From: Burkholderiales bacterium
GTDB taxonomy: Bacteria > Pseudomonadota > Gammaproteobacteria > Burkholderiales > Burkholderiaceae_B
Length of the DNA stretch: 9,589 nucleotides
Assembly (NCBI GenBank): GCA_005788065.1
Contig: SXZD01000134.1
Span: 1 to 9,589, forward strand
Direction of reading: 5' to 3'
Both the position numbers and the translations under genes were made by a program. This document shows positions 1 through 6,891 of this stretch, one piece after another. The notes below the pieces were generated by a model, which was not told the origin of the DNA, ran no database searches, and was given only the letters and a program-made list of their open reading frames with translations. The number at the start of each line of letters is the position of its first letter. Within the stretch, counting starts at the first letter, position 1.

Positions 1-573
1 GGCGTTGCAGCACTGACCTTCGTCAACACATTGCTGGCCACCGCGGCTGCCACCATGTCCTGGTTGTTTGGTGAGTGGATGGCCAAGGGCAAGCCCTCCA
101 TGCTGGGTGGTGCGTCCGGTGCGGTTGCAGGTCTGGTTGCCATCACACCGGCTTGCGGTTTCGTGGGTCCCAGCGGTGCACTGATCATCGGTCTGCTGGC
201 CGGCGTGATCTGCCTGTGGGGTGTGAACGGCCTGAAGCGCATGCTCGGTGCTGACGACGCGCTGGACGTGTTTGGCGTCCACGGCGTGGGCGGTATCCTC
301 GGTGCCCTGCTGACCGGCGTGTTCGCATCGCCTGAACTGGGTGGAACCGGCGTGTTCGACTATGTCACCAACGCGGTCAACCCTGAATACAGCATCGCAT
401 CACAGGTCCTCGTTCAGGCTGAAGCCGTTATCACCACCATCGTTTGGTCGACCGTGGTCTCTCTGATTGCCTACAAAGTGGTCGACATCCTCATCGGTCT
501 GCGTGTTGCAGAAGACGAAGAGCGCGAGGGTCTGGATATCACCTCGCACGGTGAGTCCGCCTACCACGGCTGA
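1..573 (+). CDS. amtB: Ammonium transporter AmtB, C-terminal part (5' end outside window)
   Basis: Inner-membrane channel of the Amt/Mep/Rh family that passes ammonia/ammonium. The frame is open from base 1, so the start and the first half of the protein lie upstream; 190 residues are visible, against roughly 400 or more for the family. Seen directly: hydrophobic, glycine-rich segments with the family signature AVAGLVAITPACG, then DVFGVHGVGG, whose His (codon 280-282) matches the second pore histidine (His318 of E. coli AmtB). The first pore histidine would be upstream. The protein ends in a charged cytoplasmic tail, EDEEREGLDITSHGESAYHG, the conserved C-terminal region through which PII proteins (GlnK) close the channel. 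A glnK gene usually sits just upstream of amtB, but that cannot be seen here. The gene is followed by a strong intrinsic terminator, so it is transcribed apart from gshA. Confidence 0.95.
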   Translation, partial: GVAALTFVNTLLATAAATMSWLFGEWMAKGKPSMLGGASGAVAGLVAITPACGFVGPSGALIIGLLAGVICLWGVNGLKRMLGADDALDVFGVHGVGGILGALLTGVFASPELGGTGVFDYVTNAVNPEYSIASQVLVQAEAVITTIVWSTVVSLIAYKVVDILIGLRVAEDEEREGLDITSHGESAYHG

Positions 574-622
574 TCGTTGTAAAGAGTCACCTTCTGGTTG
601 GTTTTCTGTCCGCCAGATTTGC

Positions 623-648
623 AGGGCGCCCCTCGGGGCGCCCTTTTT
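623..648 (+). terminator. Rho-independent terminator of amtB
   Basis: A GC-only inverted repeat, GGGCGCCCC (624-632) and GGGGCGCCC (635-643), is extended by an A-T pair (623/644) and followed by a run of five T (644-648). With a realistic four-base loop this is a stem of about nine pairs. It lies 50 bp after the amtB stop and well before the gshA promoter, so it should isolate the two transcription units. Confidence 0.9.
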
Positions 649-729
649 GCTGTGGGACAGGCGCTTTTGAAAACGGTATGTTGCGCCGCCTGCGTGAGGC
701 GCTTCTCCCTGCCTTTGTGTCACCCCGGA

Positions 730-758
730 TGGGCATGGCGGGCGCCTTGGTTTACACT
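730..758 (+). promoter_or_regulatory. Predicted sigma70 promoter of the gshA-gshB-PTS cluster
   Basis: A TGGGCA -35 element (730-735; 4/6 match to consensus) and a TACACT -10 element (753-758; 4/6 match) are separated by 17 bp. Transcription would begin near 765, giving a leader of about 30 nt before the gshA ATG at 796. The same TTACACTG octamer (752-759) recurs in the predicted metX promoter (5703-5710), which supports the -10 call. No operator-like repeat was recognised next to it. This is a prediction by eye. Confidence 0.5.
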
Positions 759-795
759 GTAAAGCCCTGCGAACAGCGGACTTTGCGAAAAATAC

Positions 796-2085
796 ATGGT
801 TCCCCATCTGGTCACGGCGCTTACAGGCCCATTGCTCGACCTGGAAAAACGCATGCTTGACGGCACAGCCGCCATCGAGCGCTGGTTCCGGATGGCATGG
901 CAAGAAAACACGCCGCCCTTCTACAGCTCGGTTGATGTGCGCAATGCGGGCTTCAAATTGGCGCCGGTCGATACCAATCTCTTTCCCGGTGGCTTCAACA
1001 ACCTGCCGCCCGACTCGCTGCCTCTGGCGGTGCATGCGGCCGTTTCTGCCATCGACAAGATATGCCCCGAGGCGCGCAGCCTGATGCTGGTGCCCGAGCG
1101 CCACACGCGCAACCAGTTTTATCTGACCAATGTCACGAGGCTGATGCAGATACTCAAGCAGACCGGTCTGGACATACGCTTGGGTACTCTGTCGGCTGAC
1201 ATCACGGAGCCTACGCAGGTCGATCTGCCCGATGGTCAACACCTGTTGCTTGAGCCCATACGCCGCAAGGGCGACCGGGTGGGGCTTGAGGGCTTTGACC
1301 CCTGCGCCATCCTGTTGAACAACGACCTGTCGGCTGGTATACCCGACATATTGCGCAATCTGGGCAATCAGGTGCTGCTGCCGCCCCTGCATGCCGGCTG
1401 GGCGGTGCGGCGCAAGAGCCATCACTTTGCAGCCTATGACGGCGTGACCGAGTCGTTTGCAGAAATGCTGGAGATCGATCCGTGGCTCATCAATCCGTAT
1501 TTTGATTCCCGTTCGGGCATCAATTTTCATGAGCGGGTGGGCGAAACCGAAATGGCTGACTGCGTGTCCGACCTGCTCAAGCGCATACAGGCCAAATACG
1601 ACGAATACGGCATCACCGAAAAACCCTACGTCGTGGTCAAGGCCGATGCGGGCACGTATGGCATGGGCATCATGACGGTCAAGTCGCCTGAGGAACTGTT
1701 GAACCTCAACCGCAAACAGCGCAACAAGATGTCGGTGGTCAAAGAGGGTCTTGAGGTGTCTGACGTCATCATCCAAGAGGGTGTGCATACCTTCGAGAGC
1801 GTCAACGATTCGGTGGCAGAGCCCGTGGTCTACATGATCGACCGCTTTGTGGTGGGTGGGTTTTATCGCGTTCACACCGAACGGGGTCGCGACGAAAACC
1901 TCAACGCACCAGGCATGCACTTTGTACCCCTGGCCTTTGAGACACCCTGCAACACGCCTGACTGTCTTGGCAACCCGGATGCAGCGCCTAACCGCTTCTA
2001 TGCCTACGGCGTCATTGGTCGTCTGGCTGCGCTGGCTGCATCCATCGAGCTGGAGCAGACAGCGGGTGCCGAGGTGACGGCATGA
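796..2085 (+). CDS. gshA: Glutamate-cysteine ligase, T. ferrooxidans-type GshA
   Basis: Catalyses the first and committed step of glutathione synthesis in the cytoplasm: L-glutamate + L-cysteine + ATP to gamma-glutamylcysteine. It is 429 residues long and belongs to the GshA family first described from Thiobacillus ferrooxidans, unrelated in layout to E. coli GshA and common in Burkholderiales. Features seen: the conserved N-terminus MVPHLVTALTGPL, which supports the ATG at 796; AGFKLAPVDTNLFPGGFNNL (residues 51-70); a glycine-rich nucleotide-binding-like stretch, VVVKADAGTYGMGI (279-292); and MIDRFVVGGFYRVH (347-360), which resembles the metal/ATP side of ATP-grasp folds. The Shine-Dalgarno sequence is weak (A-rich GCGAAAAATAC before the ATG). 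The stop overlaps the gshB start by ATGA, so the two enzymes of the pathway are translationally coupled. Isoleucine is encoded by ATA in 7 of 21 cases, high for so GC-rich a gene. Confidence 0.95.
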   Translation: MVPHLVTALTGPLLDLEKRMLDGTAAIERWFRMAWQENTPPFYSSVDVRNAGFKLAPVDTNLFPGGFNNLPPDSLPLAVHAAVSAIDKICPEARSLMLVPERHTRNQFYLTNVTRLMQILKQTGLDIRLGTLSADITEPTQVDLPDGQHLLLEPIRRKGDRVGLEGFDPCAILLNNDLSAGIPDILRNLGNQVLLPPLHAGWAVRRKSHHFAAYDGVTESFAEMLEIDPWLINPYFDSRSGINFHERVGETEMADCVSDLLKRIQAKYDEYGITEKPYVVVKADAGTYGMGIMTVKSPEELLNLNRKQRNKMSVVKEGLEVSDVIIQEGVHTFESVNDSVAEPVVYMIDRFVVGGFYRVHTERGRDENLNAPGMHFVPLAFETPCNTPDCLGNPDAAPNRFYAYGVIGRLAALAASIELEQTAGAEVTA

Positions 2086-3065
2086 GTTCACCGGCCAGCC
2101 TGCTGTTCATCATCGATCCCCTGACAACGCTGAACCCCAAAAAGGACAGCACGATTGCCATGATGGAAGCCGCCCAGAAGCGCGGCATCAGGGTCGGTGT
2201 CATTGAAGATGGCGGACTGGCGTGGTCGCAGGCCGATGGCGTGACCGGTGCGGTCAAATGGTTGCACGTGGACATGCTGGGTCACCCCTGGTGGATGGTG
2301 CGGGGCGAAAGTCGTTTGCCACTGAAATCGGCCGGTGCCGTGGTCATGCGAAAAGACCCGCCGTTTGACGCCGAGTTCGTCGCGGCCACCTGGCTGCTGG
2401 AGCAGGCCGAGCGTGAAGGCGCCGTTGTGCTGAACAAGCCGTCTGCCTTGCGCGATCACAACGAAAAATTCAGCATCGCGCAGTTTCAGCAGTTTACGGT
2501 GCCCACCGTGGTCACGCGCCGCCCGCAGGACGTGCGCGATTTTGTCGATGCGCACGGCTTGGTCATCCTCAAACCCTTGGATGGCATGGGTGGCGAGTCC
2601 ATCTTTCGCCTGCAGCAGGGCGACCCGAATATCGGCGTGATACTGGAGACTGTCACCCAGCGGGGTCGCAGAACCGTCATGGTTCAGCGCTATATTCCCG
2701 ACATCGCCGATGGCGACAAGCGGGTATTGTTGATTGCCGGGCAAGCGGTGCCCTATGCGCTGGCTCGTTTGCCCAAGGCAGGCGAACATCGTGGCAACCT
2801 TGCGGCCGGTGGGACTGCGCGGGCGCAACCGCTGTCGGTGCGCGACAGCGAAATCGCCGGCACGCTGGCGCCGACATTGTTTGCGCGCGGACTGTTTCTG
2901 GTGGGATTGGATATCATCGGCGACTATCTGACCGAGGTAAACGTGACCAGTCCGACATGTTTTCGTGAAATTGAAATGCAGACAGGGTTTGATGTGGCAG
3001 GGCTTTTCATTGACCAATTGATGCAGTTGCCGCAAATGGCGGGCCGAACCGGGGGCGGGGCATGA
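2082..3065 (+). CDS. gshB: Glutathione synthetase
   Basis: Second step of glutathione synthesis: gamma-glutamylcysteine + glycine + ATP to glutathione, by a cytoplasmic ATP-grasp ligase. At 327 residues it has a normal length for bacterial GshB (E. coli about 316). Motifs shared with E. coli GshB are visible in order: MRKDPPFD (89-96), VLNKPSALRDHNEKF (116-130), the ATP-grasp glycine loop LKPLDGMGGESIFR (163-176), DGDKRVLLI (210-218), GNLAAGGTA (238-246), and the metal-binding strand DIIGDYLTEVNVTSPTC (277-293) followed by FREIE. The ATG overlaps the gshA stop (ATGA) and has a good Shine-Dalgarno sequence, GAGGTGA (2071-2077). Its own stop again overlaps the next start by ATGA, so gshA, gshB and the EIIA gene form one translationally linked chain. 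Confidence 0.97.
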   Translation: MSSPASLLFIIDPLTTLNPKKDSTIAMMEAAQKRGIRVGVIEDGGLAWSQADGVTGAVKWLHVDMLGHPWWMVRGESRLPLKSAGAVVMRKDPPFDAEFVAATWLLEQAEREGAVVLNKPSALRDHNEKFSIAQFQQFTVPTVVTRRPQDVRDFVDAHGLVILKPLDGMGGESIFRLQQGDPNIGVILETVTQRGRRTVMVQRYIPDIADGDKRVLLIAGQAVPYALARLPKAGEHRGNLAAGGTARAQPLSVRDSEIAGTLAPTLFARGLFLVGLDIIGDYLTEVNVTSPTCFREIEMQTGFDVAGLFIDQLMQLPQMAGRTGGGA

Positions 3066-3526
3066 CCGGCATCGTCATCGTCGCGCATGCGCCGGTGGCC
3101 GGTGCCATGCTCTCGTGCATTGTGCATGTATTGGGCCGCACGCCCGACCATGTGGTGGCGGTGGACATTCTGCCCGATGCCGATGTGCTGCAGTCGCGCA
3201 AACAGCTCGAGCAGGCATTTGAAATGGTGGATCAAGGCACGGGTGTGCTCATACTGGCAGACCTGTTTGGGGCCACACCGTGCAACTTGGCCATGGAAGT
3301 GGTAGCCTCATACAGGGGCAGTGCGTGTTCGCTCATTTCGGGGCTGAATGCGCCCATGCTGCTGCGCACCTTGACCTATCGCGATCAGGCACTCACAGTA
3401 CTTTCTGAAAAAGCAGTTCTGGGCGGTCGAAATGGCATCGTAGGCAGCGGGTCGCTGCCCCAGCAAAAACAACAGACAGACACGGACGATCATCATGGTT
3501 CAGCAGGCAGTTACCATCAGCAATAA
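3062..3526 (+). CDS. PTS EIIA component, mannose family (ptsM/ManX-like)
   Basis: A single-domain EIIA of the mannose-type phosphotransferase family, 154 residues. It accepts phosphate from HPr. The predicted phosphorylated residue is His9, in VIVAHAPVAG, matching His10 of E. coli ManX; the conserved Asp67 lies in ADLFGATPCN (66-75), equivalent to DLWGGSP in ManX. The IIB domain that is fused in E. coli ManX is missing, and no EIIB, IIC or IID gene is visible, so direct sugar transport is unlikely. In Ralstonia this gene is known as ptsM and sits beside ptsH and ptsI, where the PTS has been tied to regulation of polyhydroxyalkanoate metabolism. The conserved domain appears to end near GGRNGIV (121-127). 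The remaining tail, rich in Q, D and H, may be unconserved because its DNA also carries the ptsH start (32-bp overlap). The start overlaps the gshB stop by ATGA, with a G-rich ribosome site just upstream. Confidence 0.9.
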   Translation: MTGIVIVAHAPVAGAMLSCIVHVLGRTPDHVVAVDILPDADVLQSRKQLEQAFEMVDQGTGVLILADLFGATPCNLAMEVVASYRGSACSLISGLNAPMLLRTLTYRDQALTVLSEKAVLGGRNGIVGSGSLPQQKQQTDTDDHHGSAGSYHQQ

Positions 3527-3764
3527 GCTGGGTTTGCATGCGCGGGCGTCGGCCAAGCTGACGCAGACGGCGGGTGCATTTCCCTGCGAAGTGTGGATTT
3601 CCAAGGCCGGACGGCGCGTCAACGCCAAAAGCATCATGGGTGTCATGATGCTGGCAGCGGGCAAAGGGTCTGAGGTGTTGATTGAAACCCATGGCGAGAG
3701 CGAACAAAAGGCGCTGGACGCAGTGGTAGCGCTGATTGAGGACAAGTTCGGCGAAGGTGAATGA
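3495..3764 (+). CDS. ptsH: HPr phosphocarrier protein
   Basis: Small cytoplasmic phosphocarrier that takes phosphate from enzyme I and passes it to EIIA proteins. It is 89 residues, the normal family length. The catalytic His15 lies in NKLGLHARASAK (10-21), and Ser46 lies in the regulatory motif NAKSIMGVMML (43-53). Conservation of Ser46 and its surroundings fits control by an HPr kinase/phosphorylase, which many betaproteobacteria encode elsewhere; none is seen here. The ATG at 3495 lies inside the 3' end of the EIIA gene in the +1 frame relative to it, with only a weak Shine-Dalgarno sequence (CGGACGA), so its translation probably depends on ribosomes finishing EIIA. It is followed by a 68-bp gap with a hairpin, then ptsI. 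Confidence 0.97.
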   Translation: MVQQAVTISNKLGLHARASAKLTQTAGAFPCEVWISKAGRRVNAKSIMGVMMLAAGKGSEVLIETHGESEQKALDAVVALIEDKFGEGE

Positions 3765-3770
3765 ATAAGG

Positions 3771-3791
3771 GACCGGACACGGTATCCGGTC
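3771..3791 (+). other. Intergenic hairpin between ptsH and ptsI
   Basis: A perfect inverted repeat, GACCGGA (3771-3777) and TCCGGTC (3785-3791), flanks a seven-base loop. It starts seven bases after the ptsH stop. No T run follows, so it is unlikely to be an intrinsic terminator. It could slow 3' decay of the upstream message or set the ptsH:ptsI expression ratio. The role is inferred from position only. Confidence 0.4.
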
Positions 3792-3832
3792 ATTGTGGCT
3801 ATTGGGGTCTTTGAAAAGGGAGCTGGCAGGGG

Positions 3833-5578
3833 ATGACGCTGGCATTGCACGGCATATCGGTTTCGCGCGGCATCGCAATCGGGCGGGCATTGGTGTGGGG
3901 GTCTGCCTCGCACGATGTGCCCCGCATGACCGTGCGCGCCACCGATATTCCGCGCGAACAGGGGCGTTTTGATGCAGCGGTGGCGGAGGTATTGGCAGAG
4001 CTGGCCAGCCTGCGCAAAGACTTGCCTGCAGATACCCCGGCCGAGGTCGATGCGCTGTTGAACCTGCACGCCCTCATCCTGCAGGATCCGGCTCTCTCCG
4101 AGCAGCCCAAGGTGCTGATTGCGGAGCGCAAGATCAATGCCGAATGGGCGCTGATCATTCAAAAAGAAAACCTGGTTGACCAGTTCGAGGCGATTGAAGA
4201 CTCTTACCTGCGCGAGCGCAACGCCGACATCCAGCAACTGGTCGAGCGGGTGATGAAGTCGCTGCGCGGAGCGCAAATCGTTCCCATCCCGGACCGCACG
4301 GACGAGAACGAATCGTGGGTGCTGGTAGCCCACGACATCTCGCCGGCCGACATGATGCAGTTGCGGGACCGGCCGGTTGCCGCTTTTGTGACTGACGTGG
4401 GCGGAGCAACCTCCCATACCGCCATTCTGGCGCGCAGCCTGAACATACCCGCGGTGGTGGGTGTGGTGCACGGCAGCAGCATGATCCGGCACGGCGAGAT
4501 GGCTGTTGTCGATGGTAAGGCCGGTGTGGCGCTGATTGACCCGGATGACATTGTCCTGGAAGAGTACCGGCGCAAAAAGGCATTACTGGCCCTGTCGCGC
4601 CAGCGGCTGCAGCGGCTGAAAGACACCGAAACCCTGACCGCGTGCGGTCAGCGGGTGGAGTTGTGTGCCAATATCGAACTGCCTGAGGACGTCAAACAGG
4701 TGGTGGAGGTGGGCGCCGACGGCATTGGCCTGTTTCGCTCCGAGTTCCTGTTCATGAACCGACGCGACTGGCCGTCCGAGGATGAGCAGTACGAAAGCTA
4801 TGCGACCGTTGTGCGTGCCATGAAGGGACGCATGGTGACCGTGCGTACGCTGGACCTGGGCGCCGACAAAACCCTACAGACCGATGAAGAACATGCGGCC
4901 CCGCCTCCGTCGACCAACACCGCGCTGGGGCTGCGGTCCATCCGTTTCTGTCTGGCAGAACCCACCATTTTTCTCACGCAGCTGCGTGCGATCCTGCGGG
5001 CATCGTTGCTCGGGCCGGTGCGCATCCTTCTGCCCATGATCAGCACCGCGCGCGAAATCCAGCAGTCCATCAACTACATCGGCATGGCGCGCCAACAACT
5101 GCAGTTGCGCGGCATCGCAGTTGAAGATCCGGTGCCGGTGGGTGCCATGGTCGAGGTACCGGCTGCCGCATTGTGTCTTCCCATGCTGACCTCGCGGCTG
5201 GACTTTCTGTCAGTCGGCACCAATGACCTCATCCAGTATGTGCTGGCCATTGACCGGGTCGATGCCAGTGTTGCGCATATGTATGACCCGCTGCACCCGG
5301 CTGTCCTGCGCCTGCTGCACGACACCATACAGGCGGGCAAAAAAGCGGATATTCCGGTCAGCGTCTGCGGCGAGATGGCCGGTGACGTGAAGGTGACCCG
5401 TTTGTTGCTGGGCATGGGACTTCGCTGCTTCTCGGTGCATGCCAGCCAACTGCTCGATGTGAAGGAAGTGGTGCTGAAAACCACCCTGCCCGACATTGAA
5501 AAGGCGGTGCTGCGCGCCCTGAAGACGCATGACCCGGCGCGCATTGCGCTGGTCATGAAGCAGATCTCCGAGGCATGA
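3833..5578 (+). CDS. ptsI: PTS enzyme I (phosphoenolpyruvate-protein phosphotransferase)
   Basis: Cytoplasmic enzyme that starts the phosphotransferase relay: PEP + enzyme I to pyruvate + phospho-enzyme I, then phosphate to HPr. It has 581 residues, the usual length. The N-terminal HPr-binding/phosphohistidine domain carries the active His195 in GGATSHTAILAR (190-201). The C-terminal PEP-binding TIM barrel shows GADGIGLFRSEFLFM (294-308), VRTLDLGADK (337-346), MVEVPAAA (439-446), the NDLIQY signature (464-469), and the catalytic Cys512 in VCGEMAGD (511-518). The ATG at 3833 is preceded by AAGGGAG (3816-3822) at good spacing. A proline-rich insert with altered residues occurs at about 355-364 (HAAPPPSTNT), before LGLRSIR, where many relatives read NP-x-LG. 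No convincing intrinsic terminator follows the gene. Confidence 0.97.
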   Translation: MTLALHGISVSRGIAIGRALVWGSASHDVPRMTVRATDIPREQGRFDAAVAEVLAELASLRKDLPADTPAEVDALLNLHALILQDPALSEQPKVLIAERKINAEWALIIQKENLVDQFEAIEDSYLRERNADIQQLVERVMKSLRGAQIVPIPDRTDENESWVLVAHDISPADMMQLRDRPVAAFVTDVGGATSHTAILARSLNIPAVVGVVHGSSMIRHGEMAVVDGKAGVALIDPDDIVLEEYRRKKALLALSRQRLQRLKDTETLTACGQRVELCANIELPEDVKQVVEVGADGIGLFRSEFLFMNRRDWPSEDEQYESYATVVRAMKGRMVTVRTLDLGADKTLQTDEEHAAPPPSTNTALGLRSIRFCLAEPTIFLTQLRAILRASLLGPVRILLPMISTAREIQQSINYIGMARQQLQLRGIAVEDPVPVGAMVEVPAAALCLPMLTSRLDFLSVGTNDLIQYVLAIDRVDASVAHMYDPLHPAVLRLLHDTIQAGKKADIPVSVCGEMAGDVKVTRLLLGMGLRCFSVHASQLLDVKEVVLKTTLPDIEKAVLRALKTHDPARIALVMKQISEA

Positions 5579-5680
5579 AACGTCGCCGGCTGGGCGATTT
5601 CTCCGGTGCTGCAGCCGTGCACGTGCGTGCGGTGAGCCACATAGCCAGGATGCGTCAATCCGACACTGTGTCCCGACGTT

Positions 5681-5709
5681 TTGCCTAAACGCCCGCCGCC
5701 GCTTACACT
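5681..5709 (+). promoter_or_regulatory. Predicted sigma70 promoter of metX-metW
   Basis: TTGCCT (5681-5686) and TACACT (5704-5709) are separated by 17 bp, each matching consensus at 4 of 6 positions. Transcription would start near 5716, giving a leader of about 33 nt. Just upstream lies a small odd palindrome, GACAC-T-GTGTC (5662-5672), which could be an operator half but is too short to assign. The rest of the 170-bp ptsI-metX gap holds no gene or clear terminator that I can see. Confidence 0.55.
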
Positions 5710-5748
5710 GCGGGGCTGACTTTCATCGTTTTCTCAGAAACCCGAGCC

Positions 5749-6891
5749 GTGAGTGCCTCTGCCCCATCCTGTGGTCCTGTAAAACCGGTCAGTATCCGGT
5801 TTGAAACGCCGCTGCCCCTGCAGTGCAGGCGGGCGTTCGGCCCTTATGACCTGATGGTGGAAACCTATGGCACGCTGAACGCGGATCGCAGCAATGCGAT
5901 TCTGGTCTGTCATGCACTGAACGCATCGCACCATGTGGCGGGCTACTATGAAGAGAACCCCGGCGATGTTGGCTGGTGGGACAACATGATAGGCCCGGGC
6001 AAGCCGGTGGACACCAACCGGTTTTTCGTCATCGGCGTGAACAACCTCGGCTCGTGTTTCGGTTCGACTGGACCCAAGACCCTCAACCCGGCAACCGGGC
6101 AACCCTGGGGGGCCGATTTTCCGTTGGTCACGGTAGAAGACTGGGTGGATGCGCAGGCGCGGCTGGCCGACCACTTCGGCATCGAGCGTTTTGCAGCCGT
6201 CATGGGCGGCAGTCTGGGCGGCATGCAGGCGCTGCAGTGGTCCATCCGCTACCCCGAGCGCCTGGCGCACTGCGTGGTGATTGCATCCACGCCCAAGTTG
6301 TCGGCACAGAACATTGCATTCAATGATGTGGCACGGCAGGCCATCGTCACCGACCCCGATTTTCATGGGGGCGACTATTACCGGCACGGTGTGGTGCCGC
6401 GACGCGGCTTGCGCCTGGCGCGCATGATAGGTCACATCACCTACCTGTCGGGCGACGACATGTCCGAAAAATTCGGCCGCGCCCTGCGTAGCGGTGAGTA
6501 TCGTTTCGGCTACGGCGTCGAGTTTGAGGTGGAGTCCTACCTGCGTTATCAGGGTGACAAGTTCTCCGATTATTTTGATGCCAACACTTACCTGCTGATC
6601 ACCAAGGCGCTGGATTATTTTGATCCGGCCCGGCATACAGGGGGCGACCTTACTGCTGCGCTCAAGCCCGCCACAGCCCAGTTCCTCATGGTGTCGTTCA
6701 GTACCGACTGGCGTTTTGCGCCGGAGCGCACGCGCGAGATGGTGCGTTCCCTGCTGCAAAACCGGCGCAACGTGACGTATGCCGAGATTGATGCCCCACA
6801 CGGGCATGACGCATTTTTGCTGGCAGACGCCCGATACCACGCGGCGGTGCGGGCCTATTTTGAGCGCATCGCCTTGGAGGTGCGGGCATGA
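5749..6891 (+). CDS. metX: Homoserine O-acyltransferase MetX, probably succinyl-CoA-specific (MetXS)
   Basis: Acylates the hydroxyl of L-homoserine from an acyl-CoA, the entry step from homoserine to methionine. It is an alpha/beta-hydrolase-fold enzyme of 380 residues, the normal length. The catalytic triad is visible: nucleophile Ser155 in MGGSLGGMQA (152-161), Asp320 in STDWRF (318-323), and His353 in HGHDAFL (351-357). Other family features are NNLGSCFGSTGP (98-109) and the substrate-binding Arg225 in LARMIGHITY (223-232). MetX proteins were once all annotated as acetyltransferases. From memory of the family literature, an Arg two residues after the catalytic Asp (here Arg322) marks succinyl-CoA users, and pairing with metW points the same way. 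The start is GTG at 5749: no in-frame ATG occurs between the promoter and residue 36. Its Shine-Dalgarno sequence is poor. The stop overlaps metW by ATGA. Confidence 0.95.
   Translation: MSASAPSCGPVKPVSIRFETPLPLQCRRAFGPYDLMVETYGTLNADRSNAILVCHALNASHHVAGYYEENPGDVGWWDNMIGPGKPVDTNRFFVIGVNNLGSCFGSTGPKTLNPATGQPWGADFPLVTVEDWVDAQARLADHFGIERFAAVMGGSLGGMQALQWSIRYPERLAHCVVIASTPKLSAQNIAFNDVARQAIVTDPDFHGGDYYRHGVVPRRGLRLARMIGHITYLSGDDMSEKFGRALRSGEYRFGYGVEFEVESYLRYQGDKFSDYFDANTYLLITKALDYFDPARHTGGDLTAALKPATAQFLMVSFSTDWRFAPERTREMVRSLLQNRRNVTYAEIDAPHGHDAFLLADARYHAAVRAYFERIALEVRA

Noticed and set aside
400..2091. Long open frame on the - strand (563 codons) covering gshA and the amtB end
   Set aside because: It lies antisense to a clearly conserved gshA, crosses the amtB terminator and the gshA promoter, and its translation (rich in H, R and Q) matches no family. 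Long antisense frames are common in GC-rich DNA.
2088..3035. Open frame on the - strand (315 codons) inside gshB
   Set aside because: It is entirely antisense to an unmistakable GshB and no motif is recognised in it.
3500..4492. Open frame on the - strand (330 codons) over ptsH and the start of ptsI
   Set aside because: It spans two well-conserved genes and their gap, and its composition is that of a shadow frame.
5662..5672. Small palindrome GACACTGTGTC before the metX promoter as a methionine-regulator site
   Set aside because: It has only five base pairs per arm, and I could not match it to a known MetJ or MetR operator; chance occurrence is likely.
5579..5680. Possible terminator of ptsI
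   Set aside because: CGGCTG and CAGCCG can pair only around a long loop and no T run follows, so no intrinsic terminator can be supported.
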